Below, piece by piece: positions 34,033 through 40,481 of a DNA stretch of 64,000 nucleotides. Location of the stretch: assembly GCA_035906255.1 (NCBI GenBank), contig JAMIFM010000023.1, positions 106,523-170,522 on the forward strand, in the 5' to 3' direction. The position numbers and the translations under genes were made by a program. Below the pieces are notes generated by a model that did not search any database, was not told the DNA's origin, and saw nothing but the letters and a program-made list of their open reading frames with translations. Positions within the stretch are counted from its first letter, which is position 1; the number at the start of each line of letters is the position of its first letter. This DNA comes from SB11 sp035906255 (GTDB lineage Bacteria; Bacteroidota; Bacteroidia; UBA8524).

Positions 34033-34434
34033 ATGACAAAAGAAACATCACAAGTCAACATTAATGAGCTAGTAGCCATTAAAAACAGGGTTCAATCCTT
34101 TGAAGATGCACTTAGCATCACAGGTAAAACATGGGAAGAGCCTGAAGGCTGGCCGCCTCACTTTATAGCCACTTTAAAAGCGGAAATTCTCACTGAAGCA
34201 TTGAACACAGACAAGGAAGGCAATGTGTGGAAACCTGATTTTACCAACCACGACCAATGGAAGTATTCCGTTTTGGGTTACGACTTTAAGGCGGGCCCCG
34301 GCTTCTCGGGCTTCGATTACGGTTACGCTCACTCGGCTACGTACGTCGGCTCTCGGCTTTTGCTGGCTGATAGTGAGCTTGCTTTGCATGCCGGTAGGAT
34401 ATGCCCTGAGATCTATAACGAAATGTTAAAATAA
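34033..34434 (+). CDS. DGR variable protein 1
   Basis: 133 residues. The C-terminal third carries the variable region (34291-34356, residues 87-108): AGPGFSGFDYGYAHSATYVG, a C-type-lectin-like tip rich in Gly, Tyr and Ser, then SRLLLADSELALHAGRIC. The N-terminal part shares with the next gene a FEDALSITGKT motif and EALNTDKEGNVWKPDF. Diversity-generating retroelements rewrite such tips to give new binding surfaces. No signal peptide or membrane segment is seen, so display on the cell or virion surface is not evident. Eleven of twelve differences from the template fall on template adenines. Confidence 0.9.
   Translation: MTKETSQVNINELVAIKNRVQSFEDALSITGKTWEEPEGWPPHFIATLKAEILTEALNTDKEGNVWKPDFTNHDQWKYSVLGYDFKAGPGFSGFDYGYAHSATYVGSRLLLADSELALHAGRICPEIYNEMLK
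34291..34356 (+). repeat. DGR variable repeat VR1
   Basis: 66 bp aligned without gaps to the template at 35305-35370. Eleven substitutions lie at template adenines (A to G, T or C), and one is T to C at position 7 of the repeat. Ends in GTCGGCTCTCGG, where the template has GTCAGCTCTCAG. Confidence 0.95.
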
Positions 34435-34448
34435 ACCAACGCACAATT

Positions 34449-34838
34449 ATGACACAACAAGAAATCAAACAACTTAATGCCCTCAAGGAACGTGTTAAGA
34501 CACTTGACGATGCCCTCCGCATCACCGGCAAAACCTTTTTAGTATTTGAAGGCGAAGAGCCTGACGATACAGCCCGCCGTAAGGCTAAAATTATCACCGA
34601 GGCTTTAAATACCGCTGAGGATGGCAATGTGTGGATTGCTGATTACACAAACTACAACCAGGTTAAATACTATGTGTATGGGTATAAATACATCGCGGGC
34701 TCCGGCTTCTCGCGCTTCGATTACGGTCGCGATGGCTCGTCTACGGGCGTCGGCTCTCGGTTCGCCTTTGCTTCATCAGACCTTGCCCAATATGCCGCGG
34801 CTACCTTTCCTGAAATCTACAATGAAATGTTAAAGTAA
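34449..34838 (+). CDS. DGR variable protein 2
   Basis: 129 residues, paralogue of the gene before it: TLDDALRITGKT at the start, EALNTAEDGNVWIADYTNYN in the middle and the tip AGSGFSRFDYGRDGSSTGVG (residues 83-104 hold the variable repeat), then SRFAFASSDLAQYAAATF and the same closing PEIYNEMLK. All thirteen differences from the template are at adenines. Variable residues include R, G, R, G, S and G, where the template codes Asn or Asp. No export signal. Confidence 0.9.
   Translation: MTQQEIKQLNALKERVKTLDDALRITGKTFLVFEGEEPDDTARRKAKIITEALNTAEDGNVWIADYTNYNQVKYYVYGYKYIAGSGFSRFDYGRDGSSTGVGSRFAFASSDLAQYAAATFPEIYNEMLK
34695..34760 (+). repeat. DGR variable repeat VR2
   Basis: 66 bp, gap-free to the template; thirteen differences, all at template adenines. 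The match extends two bases further left (TC) than in the other copies. Ends GTCGGCTCTCGG. Confidence 0.95.
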
Positions 34839-34859
34839 AACAAATTCATCAATACAATT

Positions 34860-35261
34860 ATGAAAGACTATAAAATCAAATCGTTTGAAGATGCCTGTGC
34901 ATCTGAGAGTATTGACCCTGCACTATTACCTGATGTATCTATTATACCTGAAGGGTTGGGTCGATGGTTAATTGCCGGTTATAAGCTTGCTGTAATTATA
35001 GCGGCCGTTAACCGTGAAGATAATGGCGGTGAAAAATGGGAGCCGTCTTACATCGACGGAAAACCTAAATTCAGCCCATGGCCGGACATTGAAGCTGACG
35101 AAGCTAACCCCGCGGGCTCCGGCTTCTCGCGCTTCGTTTGCGGTTACGATTACTCGGGTACGGACGTCGGCTCTCGGCTTTGCTTCCGGTCACGAGAAGG
35201 ATGCGAGTATGTGTTTGAAACCTTTGAAGAATTGTACAAAGATTTACTTCTGATAAGTTAA
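34860..35261 (+). CDS. DGR variable protein 3
   Basis: 133 residues, more diverged paralogue. The start keeps SFEDACASES, the middle has AVNREDNGGEKWEPSYIDGK, and the variable tip is AGSGFSRFVCGYDYSGTDVG (repeat at residues 85-106), followed by SRLCFRSREGCEYVFETF. Twelve differences from the template, all at adenines. Its stop codon is 43 bp before the template. No signal peptide. The conserved RLCFRSRE-type segment after the tip is typical of small DGR targets in Bacteroidota. Confidence 0.9.
   Translation: MKDYKIKSFEDACASESIDPALLPDVSIIPEGLGRWLIAGYKLAVIIAAVNREDNGGEKWEPSYIDGKPKFSPWPDIEADEANPAGSGFSRFVCGYDYSGTDVGSRLCFRSREGCEYVFETFEELYKDLLLIS
35112..35177 (+). repeat. DGR variable repeat VR3
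   Basis: 66 bp, gap-free to the template; twelve differences, all at template adenines, including GAT to GTT and TAC to TGC codons that stay constant in VR1 and VR2. Ends GTCGGCTCTCGG. Confidence 0.95.
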
Positions 35262-35304
35262 CCATTCCGGTTGTGCACCGATAGGGCTGTGTTTTGTTCA
35301 GTTC

Positions 35305-35370
35305 GCGGGCTCCGGCTTCTCGAACTTCGATTACGATAACGATAACTCGAATACGAACGTCAGCTCTCAG
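35305..35370 (+). repeat. DGR template repeat (TR)
   Basis: The unmutated master copy, between the last target and the reverse transcriptase. It holds 17 adenines, concentrated in AAC, AAT and GAT codons (GATAACGATAACTCGAATAC, then GAACGTC), the codon choice that lets A-mutation reach many residues without making stops. It ends GTCAGCTCTCAG, differing by A-for-G at two positions from all three targets (IMH* against IMH). A 6-bp stem with loop CCAG (35365-35380) covers its end. Transcribed as RNA, it is copied error-prone by the reverse transcriptase. Confidence 0.95.
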
Positions 35371-35481
35371 CCAGCTGAGAAAATATTTACGGTGCAAACC
35401 CTGCCCACAGCGCAAAAAACGACACGAACAATTAAGGGCGTTGGTAGCAAAAATGCGAAGGCGACCTATGAACAGCAAAGG

Positions 35482-36726
35482 ATGAAACGAATAGGTAACA
35501 TATACGGTAAAATATGCAGCATGGATAATCTAAGGCTAGCCGATAAGATAGCCCGCAAGGGTAAATCATCTCAATACGGGGTGCAGGTTCATGCAAAGAA
35601 TGCTGAGGCAAATCTTATGCGATTACAGACGATGCTGATGGGGAAAACTTACCAAACATCCGAGTATGCAACCTTTAAAGTGTACGAGCCGAAGGAACGC
35701 GATGTGTTCCGTTTACCTTATTTCCCGGATCGTATTACTCATCACGCTGTGATGAACGTATTAGAGCCGTTATTCATGTCAACTTTCACCGCTGATACAT
35801 ACAGTTGCATTAAAGGCAAAGGCATTCATGCCGCCTTTTATGCTGTAAAGTCGGCTTTAAGAGACAAGGAAAACACTACTTATTGTCTTAAGCTGGACAT
35901 TAAGAAGTTTTACCCATCGGTTGACCATGCAGTCTTAAAGGATCTGCTAAGACGAAAGATAAAAGATAAGGATCTTTTGTGGTTATTGGATGAAATAATT
36001 GATTCAGCTCCGGGCTTACCCATCGGTAACTACTTGAGTCAATATTTCGCAAACTTTTACCTCACTTACTTTGACCATTGGCTCAAAGAAACAAAACGGG
36101 TCAAGTATTACTTCAGATATGCTGATGATATAGTAATACTCGCCTCAAACAAACCCTATCTGCATGCTTTGCTATCAGATATAAGGGAATACTTAAGCAA
36201 AAACCTTCAGTTGGAGGTAAAAGAAAACTATCAGGTATTTCCTGTGGCCGCACGAAGTATTGACTTTGTGGGCTACCGGTTCTATCATACACACACACTA
36301 TTAAGAAAAAGTATTAAACAACGTTTCGCCCGCATGATGGCCCGCAGGCGTAACGATAAATCTATCGCTTCATATTACGGCTGGGCTTGCCATGCGGATA
36401 CGCGAAACTTAATCCGCACACTTTCAATGAAAAATTTTGCAGAATTAGGCGTAAAGGTTGAAAACACAACATTTATCGGGGAAAAGATTAGCATTAAAAA
36501 GCTGTACAACAAAGAAATAATTGTCGAAAAACTAAAAATAGAGAACTCAAAGTTTGAAAAGGGTAACGGCAAATGCCTTCATCTTCAAATAGTAGTTGAT
36601 GGCTCGACCAGAGTAGTTTTTACAGGAAGTGGAAACCTGATAAAGCAAGCTGAGAAAATACCATTTGACGCACTGCCTTTTAAAACAACCATCATTGATG
36701 ATAATAACAGACTAGAATTTACTTAA
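35482..36726 (+). CDS. DGR reverse transcriptase
   Basis: 414 residues from the ATG at 35482 (MKRIGNIYGKICSMDNLRLA), with a GTG 90 bp upstream as a less likely start. RT motifs in order: CLKLDIKKFYPSVDH (first catalytic Asp, near 139), GLPIGNYLSQYFANFYL (near 178-194) and FRYADDIVIL (YADD, 213-216). The IGxxxSQ form in place of the retroviral or group II QGxxxSP is the signature of diversity-generating retroelement enzymes. A C-terminal extension of about 75 residues beyond the thumb (CLHLQIVVDGSTRVVFTGSG ... PFKTTIIDDNNRLEFT) is unassigned. It copies the template RNA with adenine-specific errors. Confidence 0.95.
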   Translation: MKRIGNIYGKICSMDNLRLADKIARKGKSSQYGVQVHAKNAEANLMRLQTMLMGKTYQTSEYATFKVYEPKERDVFRLPYFPDRITHHAVMNVLEPLFMSTFTADTYSCIKGKGIHAAFYAVKSALRDKENTTYCLKLDIKKFYPSVDHAVLKDLLRRKIKDKDLLWLLDEIIDSAPGLPIGNYLSQYFANFYLTYFDHWLKETKRVKYYFRYADDIVILASNKPYLHALLSDIREYLSKNLQLEVKENYQVFPVAARSIDFVGYRFYHTHTLLRKSIKQRFARMMARRRNDKSIASYYGWACHADTRNLIRTLSMKNFAELGVKVENTTFIGEKISIKKLYNKEIIVEKLKIENSKFEKGNGKCLHLQIVVDGSTRVVFTGSGNLIKQAEKIPFDALPFKTTIIDDNNRLEFT

Positions 36727-36730
36727 AACT

Positions 36731-37261
36731 ATGCTAATAACTGAAGCTGCAGCAAAGTACCCGGGCTGCATAAGAACTATATCGGGTAATTTTTTCAACC
36801 CGTTAGACCCTAATCCTGATAGTATAACCATCGAAGATATAGCGCATGGATTATCACATCAATTCAGGTTTGGAGGGCATACCAAGTACCCACTTACAGT
36901 AGCTGAGCATTCTGTTTCTGTATGCAGGTTATTGCCAGTAGAGCATCAGCTTGCCGGTTTATTGCACGATGCAGCTGAGGGGTTAGGCTTACCCGATTTG
37001 ATTACTCCAGTAAAAAGGAACATACCCGGTTATGAAGAGGCTGAAAACCGTGTAATGGAAGTGATTGCTAAAAAATTCGGGTTTCAATGGCCATTACACG
37101 AAGCTGTTAAAAATGCCGATCGAGCAGCGCTGGAGATTGAATGGGATGTTTTTAAGATAGGTAGTAAAAAGAAACCTATGTCCCCAGTCGCTGCACGTAA
37201 GCGCTTTGTTTCACTTTATGAAATGCTGACAATAAAAGGGAGCTCATATGAGAAAATCTGA
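36731..37261 (+). CDS. HD-domain hydrolase (YfbR-like)
   Basis: 176 residues. HD-superfamily metal-binding residues are seen in VAEHSVSVCRLL (His), LLHDAAEGLGLPDL (His-Asp) and a later NADRAALEIE (Asp). The closest well-known group is the YfbR-type 5'-deoxynucleotidase, which would affect nucleotide pools during infection. It begins 4 bp after the reverse transcriptase and overlaps the next gene by 14 bp, so it belongs to the same operon. Confidence 0.8.
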   Translation: MLITEAAAKYPGCIRTISGNFFNPLDPNPDSITIEDIAHGLSHQFRFGGHTKYPLTVAEHSVSVCRLLPVEHQLAGLLHDAAEGLGLPDLITPVKRNIPGYEEAENRVMEVIAKKFGFQWPLHEAVKNADRAALEIEWDVFKIGSKKKPMSPVAARKRFVSLYEMLTIKGSSYEKI

Positions 37262-37829
37262 CGTATTGAGACTTTTTGAAATTGAAGACCTTAATGATTT
37301 GCCGGCGGCAATTTCAAAGCTATTAGAAGCGCCTATTGAGGTGCGCAATGAGGTTTATAATGAATTATTAGTGCTTAATAATTATGACGTTTCATTCGAT
37401 TGGTTCCAGAACATTTTTGAAGGAGAATTATCAGAACGTAGCCAAAAAAAGCAGGATTTTACTCCTAACAGTGTGGGTAGGTTGGTATCATTATTAACAG
37501 GAAATCCTACTGGAGTAATATATGAACCAACGGCGGGTAACGGTTCAATGATAATAGCGGATTGGTGGGTTAGGTGTAAAAGATTACCGCCTTGGGAGCA
37601 CTTTTCTTCACAACATGTAGTTGTTTGCTGGGAGCTGTCCAATCGGTCAATACCAATCCTTTTACTGAATTTGTCAATACGCGGAATTATGGGATATGTA
37701 TACCATGGCGACGTGCTCGAGAAGACAGTTAAAGCAAAATATCTTCTGCTAAACCGCAAGAACGACACGCTTGCTTTTTCCGAAATCATAAAAGACACCA
37801 ATAATAACTTAAATATTTACGCAGTATGA
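37248..37829 (+). CDS. Partial N6-adenine methylase-like protein
   Basis: 193 residues. SAM-binding motif I is clear in VIYEPTAGNGSMIIADWW (after QDFTPNSVGRLVSLLTG, a common lead-in of type I HsdM proteins), followed by VVCWELSNRSIPILLLNLSI and GYVYHGDVL. The catalytic NPPY/DPPY motif that should come next is absent; the sequence runs LLLNRKNDTLAFSEI and ends. A cofactor-binding regulator or inactive methylase is therefore likely. ATGA-coupled to the integrase gene. Confidence 0.7.
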   Translation: MRKSDVLRLFEIEDLNDLPAAISKLLEAPIEVRNEVYNELLVLNNYDVSFDWFQNIFEGELSERSQKKQDFTPNSVGRLVSLLTGNPTGVIYEPTAGNGSMIIADWWVRCKRLPPWEHFSSQHVVVCWELSNRSIPILLLNLSIRGIMGYVYHGDVLEKTVKAKYLLLNRKNDTLAFSEIIKDTNNNLNIYAV

Positions 37830-38755
37830 AATTTAAAGACTTATATGTTTTGTGGGAGGAGCACAAAAAGCTTTATATAAAAGAATCGTCAATATGCACG
37901 TATTCAACAATAGTGGAAAATCATTTGATGCCAATTTTTTCAGAAATGCAAGAGGTATCTGAAGATTTTTTACAAGAATTTGTTTTAAATAAACTTAGCT
38001 CAGGTAGCAGTAAACATTCCGTTAGAGACATGGTTACTGTTTTAAAAAATATTTTGAAGTTTGGAGAAAAAAAGAAACTATTTCCTTACACTGGATTTGA
38101 TATTAACTATCCCACTACCGGCTCGATAAAAACAAAGATTGAGGTTATTAACCACGATAACGGGAAAAAATTATTTGAATATTTAGTAAACAATATACAC
38201 GAGTATAAAAACATAGGAATTCTGATTGTTTTAACAACAGGAATAAGAATTGGAGAGGTCTGTGCTCTAAAATGGGGTGACTTGAATTGTGAAGATGAGC
38301 TTATAAAAATAAACAGAACTATAAATAGAATTTATGCTAAAGATGAAACAGGTAAACGAAAAACTAAGTTAGTCATAGATACTCCAAAAACAGCTTCATC
38401 TAATCGGGAAGTGCCTCTATCGGATGTTCTTGTTAAAAGCATTAAACATATAAAAAAATCGTTTGGGTATGACGAAAAAAAATATATTTTATCTAACTCC
38501 TACAAACCATATGAACCCCGACCATTTCGCTCATATTACAATGAAATTTTAAAAAAATTATCAATTCCACACACAAAGTTTCACGCCCTGCGGCATGGCT
38601 TTGCTACTCGTTGTATAGAAAGCGGGGTGGACGTTAAAACTCTTAGCAGCATTTTAGGGCACTCTAAAGTAAGCCTAACACTTGATTTATACGTGCACCC
38701 GAACCAAGAGCAGAAAAAGAAGGCTGTAAAGCAAATGCTAAAGCTTTATAAATAA
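37826..38755 (+). CDS. Phage integrase, tyrosine recombinase
   Basis: 309 residues. The N-terminal SAM-like DNA-binding domain (TYSTIVENHLMPIFSEMQEV) is followed by the catalytic domain: first Arg in LTTGIRIGEVCALKW, then HALRHGFATRC (HxxR), ILGHSKVSLTLDLYVHPNQE (His and nucleophile Tyr). Catalytic set complete. It is translationally coupled to the methylase-like gene and lies 6.7 kb inside the prophage rather than at its edge. A 24-bp perfect palindrome follows 7 bp after its stop. Clearly richer in A and T than most neighbours. Confidence 0.93.
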   Translation: MKFKDLYVLWEEHKKLYIKESSICTYSTIVENHLMPIFSEMQEVSEDFLQEFVLNKLSSGSSKHSVRDMVTVLKNILKFGEKKKLFPYTGFDINYPTTGSIKTKIEVINHDNGKKLFEYLVNNIHEYKNIGILIVLTTGIRIGEVCALKWGDLNCEDELIKINRTINRIYAKDETGKRKTKLVIDTPKTASSNREVPLSDVLVKSIKHIKKSFGYDEKKYILSNSYKPYEPRPFRSYYNEILKKLSIPHTKFHALRHGFATRCIESGVDVKTLSSILGHSKVSLTLDLYVHPNQEQKKKAVKQMLKLYK

Positions 38756-38762
38756 TAATTAT

Positions 38763-38786
38763 CATTTTCCTGACGTCAGGAAAATG
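38763..38786. promoter_or_regulatory. 24-bp perfect palindrome after the integrase gene
   Basis: CATTTTCCTGACGTCAGGAAAATG: both 12-bp halves match exactly with no loop. It may be a terminator (AAAAAA follows), an operator, or a recombination-core element beside the integrase. The sequence alone does not decide. Confidence 0.6.
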
Positions 38787-38806
38787 TTTAAAAAAATGTC
38801 AATGAT

Positions 38807-39436
38807 ATGAGTGGATATAACTCAAAATGGTCGGCCGCAGAGATAACACAACTTGAACACCTTTATAAAAACCAAAGCATTACTGAAATAGCGGTTATTA
38901 TAGGAAGGTCATACAATAGTGTAAAATCCAAAGTTTTGAAACTTGGATTACGTAAGGAGAAAGCTGAATTATCCAAATTACTGAAGAGGCGGACAAGCGC
39001 TTCCCAGTTCAAGAAAGGGCACAAGCCACACAATACACTAGCAGACGGTGCAATAAGCATAAGAGGCTATGGGGGTAGGGATGCAAATTTTAAGATTTAT
39101 TACATCCGCCTTTCTGAGGGTAACTGGTATCCATTGCATCACTACATATATGAAAACGTGTTTGGTCCAATTCCATTGCGAATGGTTGTGGGATTTAAGG
39201 ACGGCAACACGTTAAACTGTCTATTGGATAACCTCTATTTATTGGAAATGACTGAGAACATGAAGAGAAACAGCAGCTCTGTTAATCTGAAGGACGGGTT
39301 TGTTGCCCAAACCATTGTGGGGAGTAGGAATGTTAAAAAGAACCGCGCGCTATACGAAGCCATAAAAGAAAATAAACCCTTGCTTGAAGTTAAGCGGGCA
39401 CAACTAATGTTAAACCGAGAAATAAAGAAGAAATGA
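38807..39436 (+). CDS. HNH homing-type endonuclease with N-terminal HTH
   Basis: 209 residues. N-terminal Myb/SANT-like helix-turn-helix (KWSAAEITQLEHLYKNQSIT; AVIIGRSYNSVKSKVLKLG), then an HNH core (WYPLHHYIYENVFGPIPLRM with the histidines, then VGFKDGNTLNCLLDNLYLLE with the Asn). Such genes are common in Bacteroidota phages as free-standing endonucleases. A C-terminal basic helical tail follows. ATGA-overlaps the next gene. Confidence 0.8.
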   Translation: MSGYNSKWSAAEITQLEHLYKNQSITEIAVIIGRSYNSVKSKVLKLGLRKEKAELSKLLKRRTSASQFKKGHKPHNTLADGAISIRGYGGRDANFKIYYIRLSEGNWYPLHHYIYENVFGPIPLRMVVGFKDGNTLNCLLDNLYLLEMTENMKRNSSSVNLKDGFVAQTIVGSRNVKKNRALYEAIKENKPLLEVKRAQLMLNREIKKK

Positions 39437-39864
39437 AATTCAAAGAAAAACTAGTAGCAATGGTAGGTAATGAGTTTTTATTCGAGACTACCCGAGAAAA
39501 TCTAATTATTAACAATTGGAATTTCCAAGATGAGCAACTTATTCTTAATACCTCAAAAGGTGATTATTCATGTGTATTTACTGATATAGATGAATTTCTT
39601 AAAAAGTTTTTACCGGTAGAAGCTGAAAGTAGTGCCAGTACAGAGTTATTGGCTGAAAACAATCAGCAAACGGGGAGTTTGGTATTTGGCGGAGGTGTAT
39701 TACTTGAACTCAAAAACACTGTTATGGAAAGCATTAGAAAAGTTAAGGACAATAAGGAGTATATCCCTCAAGCGACAGCAATTAATGAAGGCGTGAAACA
39801 GATTGTAGAGTTGGCAAAAACAGAGATTGCATTTATGGAGACTGTTCACAAACTGAAAGATTAA
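39433..39864 (+). CDS. Phage protein, unknown
   Basis: 143 residues. N-terminal half beta-rich (FLFETTRENLIINNWNFQ; STSKGDYSCVFTDIDE-like), C-terminal half a long helix (LLELKNTVMESIRKVKDNKE; EGVKQIVELAKTEIAFMETV). No family recognised. Coupled to the HNH gene. Confidence 0.55.
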   Translation: MKFKEKLVAMVGNEFLFETTRENLIINNWNFQDEQLILNTSKGDYSCVFTDIDEFLKKFLPVEAESSASTELLAENNQQTGSLVFGGGVLLELKNTVMESIRKVKDNKEYIPQATAINEGVKQIVELAKTEIAFMETVHKLKD

Positions 39865-39871
39865 TAAAGAG

Positions 39872-40111
39872 ATGCAGCCATACGGAATTGATAAGAAAAC
39901 AGGAGAGCACATCGAGCTGTGCATATTGAAAAACCGTTGCAAGGGTATTGCTTTGAAGGCTTTGCGCCAAACAAAAAAACAGCACAAAATCAAATGGAAC
40001 TTTATCAGTAATACCAAAGTTTTTGTTCGATACAAAGATTACGAAGGGGTAAGAGCTTTTATGAAACTCTTTGAAGAATTACTTGAAGAAAAAGGCTTTG
40101 TAGTGTACTAA
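39872..40111 (+). CDS. Small phage protein, unknown
   Basis: 79 residues, basic (KKTGEHIELCILKNRCKGIA; LRQTKKQHKIKWNFISNTKV). Begins 7 bp after the upstream gene. No recognised domain. Confidence 0.5.
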   Translation: MQPYGIDKKTGEHIELCILKNRCKGIALKALRQTKKQHKIKWNFISNTKVFVRYKDYEGVRAFMKLFEELLEEKGFVVY

Positions 40112-40112
40112 C

Positions 40113-40147
40113 CGTCCTTTCACGCCTAAAAACTAACCCACAATTTG
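40113..40147 (+). promoter_or_regulatory. Possible phage promoter, variant of the late element
   Basis: CGTCCTTTC at 40113 and CAATTTG ending at 40147, 31 bp from box start to TTTG, with the ATG at 40155. It differs from the four late promoters (TGTCCTTTY, 32 bp) by one base and 1 bp of spacing, so it may be a weaker or earlier relative. Confidence 0.4.
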
Positions 40148-40154
40148 CCTCACT

Positions 40155-40463
40155 ATGATAGAAATACCCACATCACGTATAGAAGAAGAAATAGGAACAA
40201 AAGAGCTAAAACGTTTTGCAGATCTTGTGTGCTCTAACGCATTACCACAACTTAAACCCGGTATAACTTTCGAGACAGCCTCGTTCTACAAGCTCAAAAA
40301 CACAGGCAAATACTATTCGGTATTGGGATTCTTTAAACTCAACCTTACAGGTGCTAACGAAGTGAGGTGGGATTTGTGCGGCCTTTTGGCTGCGCGCAAC
40401 ATTGATGAACACCTTTTACTTAAAGCAGTTCATACTGATCAGAAAAAAAATTTAGCGGAATAA
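40155..40463 (+). CDS. Phage protein, unknown, ahead of the primase
   Basis: 102 residues (MIEIPTSRIEEEIGTKELKR). Alpha/beta composition; a Cys and several His, no motif. It lies 18 bp before the primase-helicase gene and probably shares its transcript. Confidence 0.55.
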   Translation: MIEIPTSRIEEEIGTKELKRFADLVCSNALPQLKPGITFETASFYKLKNTGKYYSVLGFFKLNLTGANEVRWDLCGLLAARNIDEHLLLKAVHTDQKKNLAE

Positions 40464-40481
40464 CAGCCGGAGGAAACGAAC

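Noticed and set aside
34223..34429. Alternative-frame proteins over the variable repeats
   Set aside because: They are second-frame readings of the repeats; the target frame is fixed by conserved flanks and adenine-codon design.
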